Source of the DNA: Gari tellinella
Lineage: Eukaryota > Mollusca > Bivalvia > Cardiida > Psammobiidae
Direction of reading: 5' to 3'
Assembly (NCBI GenBank): GCA_922989275.2
Contig: OV277856.1
Coordinates: forward strand, 81,611,038 to 81,675,037
DNA: 64,000 bases
Below, one piece after another: positions 53,433 to 63,916 of this stretch (positions are counted from its first letter, which is position 1; each line of letters begins with the position of its first letter). Made by a program: the position numbers and the translations under genes. A model generated the notes under the pieces. It had not been told where the DNA came from, ran no database searches, and saw nothing but the letters and a program-made list of their open reading frames with translations.

Positions 53433-53638
53433 CAGTAAAACCTCTCTATTACAACCACTAAATGAAGTAACATTTTAGGTGTTGGAGGCAGGTGGCTATT
53501 TAAAGCAAGATGAAAGTAAAGCAGAAAGCTCCTGAAGGAGCTTTCTGCTTTACTTTAATCAAGTGCTTTAAGCTGTCATCGGTCTTTACCACCCTAAATT
53601 ATTTTTGATTTAGTAGTCGTAATAGAGAGGTTTTACTG
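53433..53638. mobile_element. Family C hairpin MITE, 206 bp
   Basis: Ends CAGTAAAACCTCTCTATTAC and TAATAGAGAGGTTTTACTG; core AGCAGAAAGCTCCTGAAGG AGCTTTCTGCT. Confidence 0.85.
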
Positions 53639-53999
53639 AAGTGGGGAAGATGTCATTCTTTCCAATTGAACCAGAACAGAACCTTTTGTAATGCAATACA
53701 ATACAGATAATGGCAGCTTCTTGTAAATGTTGAAGTTGTGTTTTATTCTGAGTAGCAAACAGTTTGGAGCCTGACCAGACACCATGCTATTCAGTATCTG
53801 ATCTGACTCCACAGAATAACAACTACCCCCTTGTAGCTCTCAAATTATTTTATACAAAATAACTTTACCGCTCGGCATCATGGCACAACTGAATACACAA
53901 TTAGTTGAGTTAGAGAGTAGACTCTGATATATCTGATAAGTTTGTTGCAATACTGGTGATAGAAATAAATCCTGTGAGATATTTATATCCCTGAACTCT

Positions 54000-54155
54000 A
54001 ATTTCTATGATATACATTGTATTTCATCTTTAAAGCTTCCGTAGAACAGGAGTTATAGTTAAAAGAAAAAGTGTGATGGACAGACAGACATATGGACAAA
54101 CAGACAACGGAAAAGTGATTTGTAAATGTCACTATGCCTATAGCAGGTGACACAA
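54000..54155. mobile_element. End of tandem-repeat element (as 45682)
   Basis: Reverse of the 45682 type: GTAGAACAGGAGTTATAGTT, GACAGACAGACATATGG, TATAGCAGGTGACACAA. Confidence 0.5.
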
Positions 54156-54204
54156 CAAGGAGAAATGTCGGAAATGTTCACTCTACTGGCTGTTATCTGT
54201 AACC

Positions 54205-54355
54205 CTGGGTCGAAGGTTATAAAGCCTTTGTGTTGAGTCTAAAGTAGTTATAATACATTTGATTGGTCAGATTTGAGCCTAGGCTCAAATCTGACCAATC
54301 AAATGTATTATAACTACTTTAGACTCAACATAAAAGCTTTATAAACTTGGACCCT
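54205..54355. repeat. Family F long inverted repeat (clean copy)
   Basis: Arms GTTGAGTCTAAAGTAGTTAT, AATACATTTGATTGGTCAG and ATTTGAGCC meet at CCTAGG, with the full complement following; more than 60 paired bases. Confidence 0.8.
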
Positions 54356-54770
54356 GCATTAGTTTATATTTTGTGTCTACAGGATAGAAATGTATTGCAC
54401 AGATCTCAAATGTTTCACAGTAACCCATTGAATCAATGCAACTTTGAGATCTCAAAGTAGGAAAACTCTCAACAACAATACTTTAAGAAATCTCAAAAAC
54501 AACACACTGAGGAACACTTAACAAAATATACAGTTCACAAATTATTGCATTTTTCGCCTATGGAATTCTTGCAGACTTTTCTTTTTTCTTCAAAAAATCA
54601 TGTAAAATTTTATGTATGCAAAAAATATAAAAATGAGAAAATATTCTCTATCTACATCAACCAAAATATACAAAACAAACAGAAAGAAAGACAAAACAAA
54701 AGTCATATTACAAGTGAAGTTCAACTGTGTGTAGCGGTCACTCAAACAGAAGACAAAGTAGCAACTAAAT

Positions 54771-54967
54771 ACAGTAAAACCTCTCTACTATGACCACTAG
54801 AAAATAAGTCTAAAAGATGGTATTTAAGACAGGTGACAGCTGAAAGCAAGAAAAAGTAAAGAAAAAAGCTCATATAAGAACTTTCTACTTTTTTTAAGCA
54901 ACAACCTGCCTATGACACGAAAACAATAAGATCATTTAGTGGTCATAATAGAGAGGTTTTAATGTAT
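54771..54967. mobile_element. Family C MITE, diverged
   Basis: CAGTAAAACCTCTCTACTAT and CATAATAGAGAGGTTTTAAT ends; hairpin mostly decayed. Confidence 0.7.
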
Positions 54968-55145
54968 AAAGGTGCTAGCTGAATGCAGGACAAAGGTAAT
55001 GCAGACAGCTCCTATATTAGCTTTCTGCAGAACTTTTGTCTTGTATAGAGCCCCAATCTGTTAACATTTCTTTATGAAGGGCCACTATTCACAAGTTTAG
55101 CTGTATTTCAGCCAGTAAACAGGGCTGCCATTTTCCGAAATCTTC

Positions 55146-55285
55146 CGATTTTTTCTAGTACATGGTAGCTTAAAGCAGGCTGAAAGTAAAGCAGAATGCG
55201 CCTTAAGGTGCATTCTGCTTTACTTCCAGCCTGCTTTAAGTAGTCACGTGTCAACAAAACTAGAAACAGGCTATGGGGTAAAGGT
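55146..55285. mobile_element. Family A MITE, left-truncated
   Basis: Starts in the CATGGTAGCTTAAAGCAGG region; loop GCGCCTTAAGGTGC has one unpaired change; right end GGGGTAAAGG. Confidence 0.7.
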
Positions 55286-55587
55286 ACGATTCGTAAAAGC
55301 GCACTTGAAAAATGGAAATGACAACTTATGGCAGCCCTGGTAAAACAGGGATATTAATAAGATGCCAACCATTTTCAACTCATTTCTGATGTTTAACATC
55401 ATAAATGTATAACTGCATATTAATAAACCAAAAGATCTAAGCATGTTTCTGTCATGTGCTCGACCAGCAATAACTGTGAAAGTGTGCATATACTGTAAAT
55501 ACGTGGCTTGACTGTGTCCATTAGCCATTGAAACCATACTGTATACTCGAACTAACATGGCTAGAAATCAAAAGCATATTCTAAAGC

Positions 55588-55688
55588 TTAGTACCCAAGA
55601 ATAATCTCAAACAATCTAGTCTGACTCCCAGCTTCGAAACAGCTGGGAGCCAAATAAAAGTGAGATTATTCTTAAGTATCAAAGCTAA
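55588..55688. repeat. Inverted repeat around CTCCCAGC
   Basis: AAGCTTAGTACCCAAGAATA ATCTCA and TGAGATTATTCTTAAGTATC enclose GGCTCCCAGC-type arms (CTCCCAGCTTCGAAACAGCTG GGAG). Confidence 0.6.
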
Positions 55689-55975
55689 ACATGTATTAGT
55701 TAATTCCAGATCAGGTCAACATGATACATTGAATGTAAGAAAAAAAAGTGTGTTTAGTCATGTCTTAATATTCACTCAAGTGCAAGATATCACTCAAACA
55801 AAATATGTCGGTTATAAAAGTGCATATTGACCAAGAACATTTCTAAACTCTTTCCTGTCCATAAGCACCTATTTAGGGTTTCCCTATTACCTACAGGAAC
55901 TCCTTTTGAGGCTTCTATCCTGTACTGACAGTGGCTTAGAAACAATTTCCTACATCTTTACAGGTGGCTGCTCCC

Positions 55976-56212
55976 TTAACCCTTTACTCTTTTACCCATT
56001 TATTTTATTACTCCTCTGAAGAAAATAAAAATCCACTTTATACAGTCCCGAATATCATAAGAAATGTATTCTGTATTCTAGCAGATGGTAGCTTAAAGCA
56101 GGTAGAAAGTAAAGCAGAATGTGCATTAAGGTGCATTCTGCTTTACTTTCGACCTGCTTAAAGTGGTCACCAATAGTTAATGCTAGAAACTGGCTATGGG
56201 TTAATGGTTTAA
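55976..56212. mobile_element. Family A MITE
   Basis: TTAA both ends; CCCTTTACTCTTTTACCC; arms AAAGCAGGTAGAAAGTAAAG / CTTTACTTTCGACCTGCTTA; loop GTGCATTAAGGTGC. Confidence 0.75.
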
Positions 56213-56493
56213 GGAGATTTCTGATTTATTTTCAGCTGACTTTAAGCAGTCACCTTTCTAAGTAACACTGAGAACTATTATGGAAAGGGTTAACAGTAGA
56301 CTACAACAATCTAAAGTGTAAACCTCAGAATGTAATGAAAGGTACTACCTTCGTCTTTGTAAGAAAATAGAATTTAGATAACAACATTCAAAATGGGGAA
56401 TAATGAGATCTACTTTTATTCGAGATTTTAACGAGATGCATGTTTTAAATTCGAGACCTGTCCTTCAGACTTAATATGTCATTCACACAAACT

Positions 56494-56664
56494 CAGGCCT
56501 CCAGATAAGGGGAGTATTTCAAAAACTAAAATCCTATATTTCAGCATTAAATCCTATGGTGTTACTACTCATTAGAATCTTTGGATGTATCATAGGATTA
56601 GGTGCTGACATGAGTGAAAAATTGTAGAATTTGTTTGGTTTACTCCCTCTTATCTGGAGCCCTG
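56494..56664. mobile_element. Family E MITE with deleted palindrome arm
   Basis: Ends CAGGCCTCCAGATAAG and CTTATCTGGAGCCCTG, AAACT on both sides. Second arm of the ACTCATTAGAATC palindrome is missing. Confidence 0.75.
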
Positions 56665-56692
56665 AAACTATGAAGCTACAGCAAAACTTGTG

Positions 56693-56942
56693 TTAACCCT
56701 TTGAACCCTAGTCCCGCATATAGGCGTCATTTCAAACAGTGTACACGTGAATAATACACTTATCCTGTGCAAACAGTGAAGGCCCAGATCAGAGGGCTCC
56801 GAAAGGAGCCCTCTGATCAGGGTCTTCACTGTTTGTCAGTAATGCCAAATTTGACAAATACAGCTCTTAAAAGCCAGAAATGGACTAGACAAAAATCGAA
56901 ACTGGAGTTGTCCATTTAAAGTTTCAGGGAGGAAAGAGTTAA
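56693..56942. mobile_element. Family B hairpin MITE (good copy)
   Basis: 250 bp, TTAA both ends; CCCTTTGAACCCTAGTCCCG; loop GGGCTCCGAAAGGAGCCC. Confidence 0.9.
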
Positions 56943-56969
56943 GCAGCCACACTTTCAACAGGCATGAAC

Positions 56970-57187
56970 CTTTATAAACATCTCAATGATGGGTATGGAA
57001 GTGCCAGGATCGAGAGGGCAAGGGAGGCCAAAGAAGACTTGGTTGGAATGTGTCGAGGCTGACATTAGGACATGCAGCCTCAACGGCATTGATCCGCAGA
57101 ATAGAGAAGCCTGGAGGTTAGGTGTGGGAAACTCTGGCCGCCTGCTGCCTACCCCTGTAGGGACACCCACAGCAGTTGAAAAATAAA
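56970..57187 (+). pseudogene. LINE C-terminal fragment
   Basis: Frame reading GSRGQGRPKKTWLECVEADI, then NREAWRLGVG and PTPVGTPTAVEK with TAA at 57184. GRPKKTW followed by an acidic stretch and an aromatic-rich REAWR block is characteristic of LINE polymerase C-termini. Only ~70 codons survive; same type as 4623-4912. Confidence 0.7.
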
Positions 57188-57492
57188 CTCAGGATTTAGT
57201 TAGTAGTAGTATGACTGCTTAATGAGCTTTCCTCTTTACTTTTGACTTGCAATAAGCTGGAACCTGTATTGAATACTGCCAATTAATCCACTTTAAATTG
57301 GCCTCTTAAAAAGGGTTACATCTTCTGTTGAGTGGTGGCTTAACACAAGTTTGGCTGAACTGTATTTTAGTGAGCTAACTAATCCTCCTTCTTTGTAGTT
57401 GACGAAGACTATTATTGCGTTACAAAAATAGAATTTACTTGGCACCGAACTTCATACAGCAAATACACCAATTATTACAGCAAGTGCCTTAT

Positions 57493-57705
57493 TGTAATTT
57501 AAAGAACAGTTGAACTTCAATAACTTGAACTTGCATCAAGGTCAAACTTACCTGTATTTTTCAGCTAAGATACTAAAAAATTTAGCTCTTTCAAGTCAAA
57601 TATAACCCTATACCAAAGTTAAAACATGGCTTAGCAATGCTTTAACTTTGAAATAAGGGTACGTTTGACTAGAGTCTGTTGAAGTGATTAAAGTTTGACT
57701 AACTC
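57493..57705. mobile_element. Family D MITE, degenerate
   Basis: Inner hairpin CCAAAGTTAAAACATGGC / GCTTTAACTTTGAAATAAGG and outer TTGAACTTCAATAACTTGA with TTAAAGTTTGACT. Confidence 0.5.
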
Positions 57706-57907
57706 TTTCATTAAGGTAGTACACCACTATACTGAGATCTGGCCAATGTCATCAATATCACTACTCTACACACTCGTAGAGCGATTGCACATATTCTTGT
57801 CAACGGTTCAACTGACAGGTGGTACCAAACCATACTCGATTAGTGTTCAATTTGAAGACTGCTTGATGTTGGATAATAATAATGCAGAAAGCTCCATGAG
57901 TGGCCGC

Positions 57908-58150
57908 CTAACTCTTTCAACACTAAGGAATTCTTGTGGGTTAAAAGGTTCCCTTGTTGATCTTTTTAATTACCAAAACATGAACCAGTCTACTTGGAAT
58001 TCTGGATAGTTTAATAAATACTGGTCAAGTTTAGCAAACAGTATAGACCCTGATCAGAGGGCTCCTATAGGAACCCTCTGATCTGGGTCTACACTGTTTG
58101 CAAATGTTATGAATATATTTTAAACAGGTCCATGATGTTGAAAAGAATTG
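57908..58150. mobile_element. Family I hairpin MITE
   Basis: TAACTCTTTCAACACTAAGG start, core GCAAACAGTATAGACCCTG ... CAGATC..., loop GGGCTCCTATAGGAACCC, end GATGTTGAAAAGAATTGA. Confidence 0.75.
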
Positions 58151-58503
58151 ACAAGAGTTTGACAGTGAGCTATGTAATAGATTTTTTTGCAAAGAAAGAG
58201 TATGAATGCTGATCAATTTCAAGAACAACTTGTAGTTCTAGATTTGCCATGCTTATAGGTCAATTAACGGCATTTATGCATGCATATTTGCAATGGACCG
58301 TTCTTTGAAGCTTATGAAATAAGTATGATATTAGAATTAAGGTAGCTGCATTATTTGTTCATTCAAGTGACAATTTCATATACAAAATCCAACAACGCAC
58401 ATCCTCATAGAGCATGGCCTTTTCATATATGACTTGCTAAGATTTATAGTCCTATAAGAACTTTTTGCATTATTGTCATCTTACATTAAGCAACCACCTG
58501 TCT

Positions 58504-59726
58504 TTAACCAATTACCCCATAAATACATCTTTTTACACCTCTTATTTATTCCTGCACTGAAAAATATAGTTTCAATTTATAGAGGCATGAATATGTATTA
58601 CAGTCTATTCACGATACTACGAATCGGCACCGGGTCTCATCGATTGTTCGTTGTAATGCATTTTCGTAACAACGCATCTTGAGAATAAGATGAGATTTCC
58701 ACCTTTCCTCTTCATGGTATCGCCGTAGCATCAACATACATGTATCTACCGTACAGCGGTTTTGAAATTGCATATGTGTAATGCAATTGTCGTAATGCGA
58801 TGTTGTAAAAAAATTGTAGAAAAAAATATTTTATCAACTTATTGGTTTGACTTATATTTCGTGTTTGCCAATCAAGTTATACATGTACGAAAGTCCACTC
58901 ACATTTAATCAAAATACATGTGTATAGCTGAATGTCGTATGTCATAAGGGGTTATGTATAAAAGAAGAAACGGTAAGACCAGCTAACAGATGGAGAAAGC
59001 GAAATATTTCCGACATTTTCTCCGTTATGTTGTCATCAAGACTTTTGTGCTTTAGCTTTTGTGCATTCTCTTTTAGCGAAAGCTAGTCATCACATGTAGT
59101 AAACCCACTTTAATCTAGAGCCTGAGCCGTTTTTACGATAGCAATATAAGAAGAGGTAGATCTAATGTAAAAAAGAAGAAATTAATCAAAACATTTACAC
59201 AACGTATGCATACAAAATAAATTAAACACACGGCATAGTAATGTGTCGTAAAATCGACTTGTATTATAATCTTCTTCGTAGTTGCAGATGTAATATGGTT
59301 GATAAACATATGTTAGCAGACTGAGAAATTATGACCAGTGTGTTGTTGTTGTTGCTGCTAAGGTTTATAGTCCCGCATTAGCTTTGCTTAGGTGTTTAAG
59401 GGGCTACGAAAACCTTTCATTATAACGTGTTTTTTCGTTCTTTTGCATTTTCGTAGCAATGCATCTTTTAACCATTGAAAACAGAACAAATTCGGCCGGG
59501 ACCGGCAGTGTTTTTGATAGTAGACCGTTATTTCGTAATAACAAGAATCGTAGTATCGCGAATAGACTGTATAAGAAAATAGTTTCTGTATTTTAGCAGA
59601 TGGTAGCTTAAAGAAGGCTGAAAGTAAAGAAGAATGCGAAGTAAGGCACATTCTATTTTACTTTCACACTGCTTGAAATGGTTATCTATTTCCAATACTT
59701 GAAATAGGCTATGGAGTAAAGGGTTA
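58504..59726. mobile_element. Family A MITE interrupted by a 969-bp TA element
   Basis: Left 58504-58600 (CCAATTACCCCATAAATAC); right 59570-59726 with hairpin and GGAGTAAAGGGTTA. Joining across the insertion restores the family order. Confidence 0.75.
58601..59569. mobile_element. 969-bp TA-flanked transposon, no transposase
   Basis: Inverted ends CAGTCTATTCACGATACTAC and GTAGTATCGCGAATAGACTG with TA on both sides. Second-order repeats inside (TTTTCGTAACAACGCATCTT and TTTTCGTAGCAATGCATCTT). No coding region seen; Tc1/mariner/pogo group by its TA target. Confidence 0.8.
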
Positions 59727-59747
59727 GGACTACCATAATGGCGTTTA

Positions 59748-59997
59748 TTAACCCAATACCCAATAGTTTGTTTCTAGTTTTGTAGAAAGATGGCCAATTA
59801 AAGCAGGTTGAAAGTAAAGCAGAATGTGCCTCAAGGCACATTCTGCTTTACTTTCAGCCTGCTTTAAGCTACCATCTGCTAGAATATAGAAAGTATTCTT
59901 ATGATACAAATTCATAACTGTATTAATTGGAATTATTATCTGCTGTGGATGAATGAATTAAAGGAGTAAAAAGGTGTATCTATGGGGTAATGGGTTA
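59748..59997. mobile_element. Family A hairpin MITE
   Basis: 250 bp, TTAA both ends; loop GTGCCTCAAGGCAC; arms AAAGCAGGTTGAAAGTAAAG and CTTTACTTTCAGCCTGCTTT. Lies ~125 bp beyond the tetraspanin stop, probably in its 3' UTR or flank. Confidence 0.85.
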
Positions 59998-60121
59998 AGT
60001 TGTTGTTTAATACAAGATTGACTGAGACAAAGAGTTGTAGATGATTGCCGGCATGGCAAGCCTGTGTTGCTGTAAGTCTGTAAGTGGTACATCATAATGG
60101 TTTAGTTTACATCACGGACAG

Positions 60122-62212
60122 CTACCTCCGCCATCTTCTTCTCTGTGCTCTGATATCACTGCGAAGGTTGTGAGCAAAACATATACCCAAGATCTGGAAA
60201 ACAAATTAACAGTACAACTTTGATATCACTGTCAAGGTTGTGAGCAAAACATATATCCAAGATCTGCAACACAAATAAATAGTAAAACTCAAAAACACTC
60301 GAGCAAAATTAAGACACTCAACAGTCAATTCTACTACATAGTCCCCACCTATGAAATTTTCAACATAAAACAGAGACAGTATTTCCAGTGTCTTTCCAGC
60401 TTGGAGCTTACAGAGCATTCTGCTTTACTTTCAACTGCTTTAAGTGGTAAACAGCCTATTGGGTAAAAGATTTAAACAGGTTACTTTCAACCTATTTTAA
60501 GCATAGGGTTGTGTGGCAAGCAAAACGAGGAAAACGCTTTAAATTTTTTATTAACTTGCTTTAACCAAATGCATTGGAGTATATAGACGAAACTTTATTT
60601 GTTTTCTAAATTTCCAAATATGTCTAAAACCTAAGAGAAGTATCCAATAGGAGCTCTCTGCATCATTGCTGTCCTGCTTTAAGCTTTCATCTGTTAAGCT
60701 GTCATTTTGTTAACCCTTTACTCCATAGTGTGTTTCTAGTTTTCAAGACTATTGACCACTTAAAGAAGGTTGAAAGTAAAGCAGAATGTGCCTTAAGGTG
60801 CATTCTGCTTCACTTTCAGTCTACATTAAGTTACAATCTGTTATGATATCGGAAATATTTCTTATGGTGCAGATTTGTTACTGTATAAAATGGAACTATT
60901 TTCTTCAGTAGAGAAATCAATGAACCCTTTACCCCTTTGCCTGTTTCTGGTTTTGAAGACAAAAGAGCACTTATAGCAGGTTGAAAGTAAAACAGAATGG
61001 GCACATTCTGCTTTACTTTAAGTCTGCTTTAAGTTATCATCTTCTAGGATATAGGAAATATTTCTTACAGCACATATTCATGACTGTATTAAATTGGAAC
61101 TATTTTCTTCAGTAGAGGAATAAATTAGTGGCATAAAAAGGTGTATTTATTGGGTAATGGATTAAATGCGTAAAAAGGTGTATCTATGGAGTAAAGGGTT
61201 GAGACATAGTTTGATGTCAGTAAAGACCCGGTGTACCGTACCTGTAAAACAGCTATACCGACGGCCACAGAGGCTACTGGAATAAGGTTCTTCTCAAGCC
61301 ACTCTTCCCCTGCTGGTATACACCCTTCTGTATATATGATGTTGACTCGGTCAAAATTCTGGGAAAACAATAAGTAAGATTTTAGAAAAGGAAGTCCAGA
61401 CATGTAGAACACTTTTAAAATTTAAAAATTGTTTTCTGCCGTTATACAGTCCATGCATGTAAAGAAATGCATTTTTTTTTTTATAACTGCACAAAAGTTC
61501 AACACAAAAGGGACCTCACTACAAAATATCCACTTCCTAGTACAATTATTTCATGTCGTGTGAGTGAATGTCAACACTTGCATCAAAACCCTGACCTGAG
61601 ATTTCAGTCAAAATCAGTCAGGTGAAACTATGATAAATATTCAAATCATTTTTCTAGATTAACTACACCACATTCATGTTCAGCCCATAGAGAACCCCCA
61701 TTCCAAATATAAGCAGCCTAGTGCATTGCATCATGTACATCTCAACACTTACCCCTGAACTTTAACCTTATACTGGTAATTGTATAACAGTCTTTGTTGT
61801 TCGGATTGAGTCGTTATAGGGAGGGAAATTAAGAATTGGCTTACATTTGCAAACAGCTTGAATTCAGATCAGACACCGAGTTAGATCTGGATTCAAGCTG
61901 TTTGTCACTCATCAATTTATTCTATCACTTATATGTAACTTTGAGGAAACAGCAGACAACAAATTTAAGCAGTATGAATAGAATGGACATAAATTTCTTG
62001 TTTGGAGTATACAGCAGCAAGGGTTGTTGTAGAGAGGGCCATTGTCGGAAGGGAGCACTGGATATCTAATGAGTAGTGGTAACACATACAGGGGAAATGA
62101 CTGGGGTTTTCAGTTATCTGCAGCCATGAGAATGTAATGTAAACCAAATAGCAGAACTTACATGATTCTCTTTCCTCATTTCATAACCACAATGTCTGTT
62201 TTGTAAGATTTC
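60122..62212 (-). CDS. Tetraspanin, C-terminal three exons (5' part off the window)
   Basis: Exons in transcript order: 62212-62162, 61358-61242, 60193-60122 (TAG at 60124-60122). GT-AG introns, all phase 0, 79 codons including the stop. The first ends ILQNRHCGYEMRKENH, the second reads NFDRVNIIYTEGCIPAGEEW then LEKNLIPVASVAVGIAVLQ, the third ILGICFAHNLRSDIRAQ. Cys in RHCGY and in YTEGC match the conserved extracellular-loop cysteines; VASVAVGIAVLQILGICFAH is the fourth membrane span; the end is a short basic cytoplasmic tail (RRRWRR). CGY...IYT.GC and the LQI(L/F)GIC.A.NL pattern most resemble the TspanC8 group (TSPAN5/14/17), which chaperones ADAM10, but the diagnostic CCG region is not in the window. 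The terminal exon start is preceded by a duplicated acceptor at 60263. Confidence 0.88.
60166..60263 (-). CDS. Alternative last tetraspanin exon from a duplicated acceptor
   Basis: Reading from 60252 region on the minus strand, a second acceptor (GTGTTGCAG) is followed by ILDICFAHNLDSDIK, almost the same as the downstream ILGICFAHNLRSDIR. If used it is in frame with the preceding exon and runs past the original acceptor to a TGA, changing the tail to VVLLICFPDLGYMFCSQPSQ. The coordinates bracket this reading (start about 60253, stop about 60150); I fix only the paralogous block with confidence. Whether it is spliced is unknown. Confidence 0.45.
60406..60480. mobile_element. Family A fragment
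   Basis: Right arm CATTCTGCTTTACTTTCAAC and terminal ATTGGGTAAAAG only. Confidence 0.55.
60710..61202. mobile_element. Family A MITE with second family A MITE nested inside
   Basis: Outer copy 60710-60924 and 61162-61202 (CCCTTTACTCCATAG ... GGAGTAAAGGG); inner copy 60921-61165 (CCCTTTACCCCTTTGCC ... GGGTAATGG). The inner copy sits at the AAATTAAAGGCG site of the outer; left TTAA has become TGAA. Lies in the last tetraspanin intron, ending 40 bp from the exon at 61242. Confidence 0.8.
61788..62050. mobile_element. Pogo-like MITE, reversed and diverged copy of 30477 type
   Basis: TTGAGTCGTTATAGGGAGGG near the left end, core GCAAACAGCTTGAATTCAG / CTGGATTCAAGCTGTTTG, GCAGACAACAAATTTAAGCAG, and GTTGTTGTAGAGAGGGCC on the right. 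In a tetraspanin intron. Confidence 0.6.
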
Positions 62213-62284
62213 CTGTAATAAAAATCATTCAAAATTATAAAGTATTCATTAACAATAGTGATAGGTTTACTACAACAGTTAGAA

Positions 62285-62430
62285 CACTTCACCCGGTACT
62301 CCATAGATACACTTTCTTATATCTTTTATTTATTCCACCATTGAAGTAAAAAGTTCCAATTTATACATTCAAGAAAATGTATTATAAGAAATTCTTTCAA
62401 TATCTTAGCAGATGTTCTTTAAGATATCTA
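62285..62430. mobile_element. Family A MITE, left half
   Basis: CTTCACCCGGTACTCCATAG start, TTTATTTATTCCACC, ends at AGCAGATGTTC TTTAAG without hairpin. Confidence 0.55.
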
Positions 62431-62631
62431 AAAGGGAAGGGCTAATTCCTGACCTCCCCATATTGGTTTAGTTTTACATTATAAACTCTGTTAACAGGCA
62501 TCCCATGGTTCAACTTTAGTATGCCTGCTAAGAGGGGATGCCCGGTTAACTAAATTATGCCTAGATTCAGAAGTCTACTCAGCCAAAGATTCATTCCAAC
62601 AAATCCATTACTCACTGGAAAGGGAATTGAC

Positions 62632-63916
62632 TAGTGCTGAAACGATTACCCGGGTAACCGTTAACGGTTATGAACTGCCGATTAACCGGTTACAAAGTCG
62701 GTAACCGGTTACTCGGAAGCCATTTTGTATAACAAAAATGAAGCCCCATTTGTCGGGAGCTACAGCATTCCGATATGTTTTCCGTTCACTTGAAGTATTT
62801 TACCCAAAGATGTACATGGTATTTAAGTTTTAAAATACAGTAGCATGTTGATTGATAAGGGTAGTGCGTTTCCTGAAGTTTGTAAACATGTACACGGAAC
62901 TCAATACACAAAACGATGCCGTTAACAAAATATTTTATGTGCACAATTCAATATACTTTTCAGGTCGAATCAAATCAAATCTAAACACTGAATACTCGCT
63001 GCATGGTGTCATTTTATTTTAAGTTGAGTTAAAGAACCCTTATTTCACCTGTCTTTACAATAAATGCCGATTGAACAGTTTTAATTTACAACAAACTTGT
63101 CTTCGAAATATTGTTTCCTTCGCTACTTTGACAGTTGAACTTGACACGCTTACTAACCTTCTGACCTCGAAATATTCGGTTTGCTTTGGATTTCTACCCT
63201 AGTAGCTATATATGACGTTCGTGTAGGGAAAACGTAAACCAGGGTTTCCAGGAATATCCACATGTCAATTTCAAATATATTTTTAGACCACCCAATCAAA
63301 CACGTTAAAATAATAAAACCCGGTTAGCAGAATCTACACTTCATTCGGATCGTCTCATATGTGTTCAAGGTTTAAAATAAGACAAGAATGGGACCAATTA
63401 ATTAACTATAACACAATGCGGGATACAAGGTCTTCATATTCGGCCGCGCATAATTATTCCGTGTGTTGGAGTTATTTTACAAATGCAACTTATTTAGAGA
63501 AGACATCGAATAGCCGCTTTTTTAAACGATTTATTGATCAACAGATTCATGCAGTATACAATGTACATGTAAGTTCATTTTATAAGATCAATAGATCTTC
63601 TTTTCTCTTTGCAATTTATTAAAGACCTACGTCGGCATGCATGGTAAAATAGTAAGAAAAAAGTATAACATTCATAAACAATTCTTTGGCACCAAGACTT
63701 TATTATTGTATTATCGTTTACACACGCAAAACGGTCTCCAAATTTGTAATTGTTTATAGGTAAAACAGTTGAACGTTACTGTGTACACGTGCAACGTCCG
63801 ACCCTTACTGACTAATGATGTGTCAGTCGGCATATTAAAGTTACGATTAACCGGTTAACCCCGGTTACGAGCAACGATTAACCGGTTACAAATTTCTGGT
63901 AACCGTTTCAGCACTA
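62632..63916. mobile_element. hAT-like 1285-bp element with 8-bp target duplication
   Basis: Inverted ends TAGTGCTGAAACG/CGTTTCAGCACTA flanked by GAATTGAC at 62624-62631 and 63917-63924. TAGNG ends with 8-bp duplications are diagnostic of hAT. Subterminal zones carry many ACCGGTTA/TAACCGGT repeats. No transposase; the open frame at 63359-63622 has no hAT motif. Confidence 0.9.

Noticed and set aside
57695..58009. 104-codon + strand open frame
   Set aside because: Its second half is family I MITE sequence and its first half has no family motif.
63359..63622. 87-codon open frame inside the hAT-like element
   Set aside because: No hAT transposase or BED zinc-finger pattern; probably chance.
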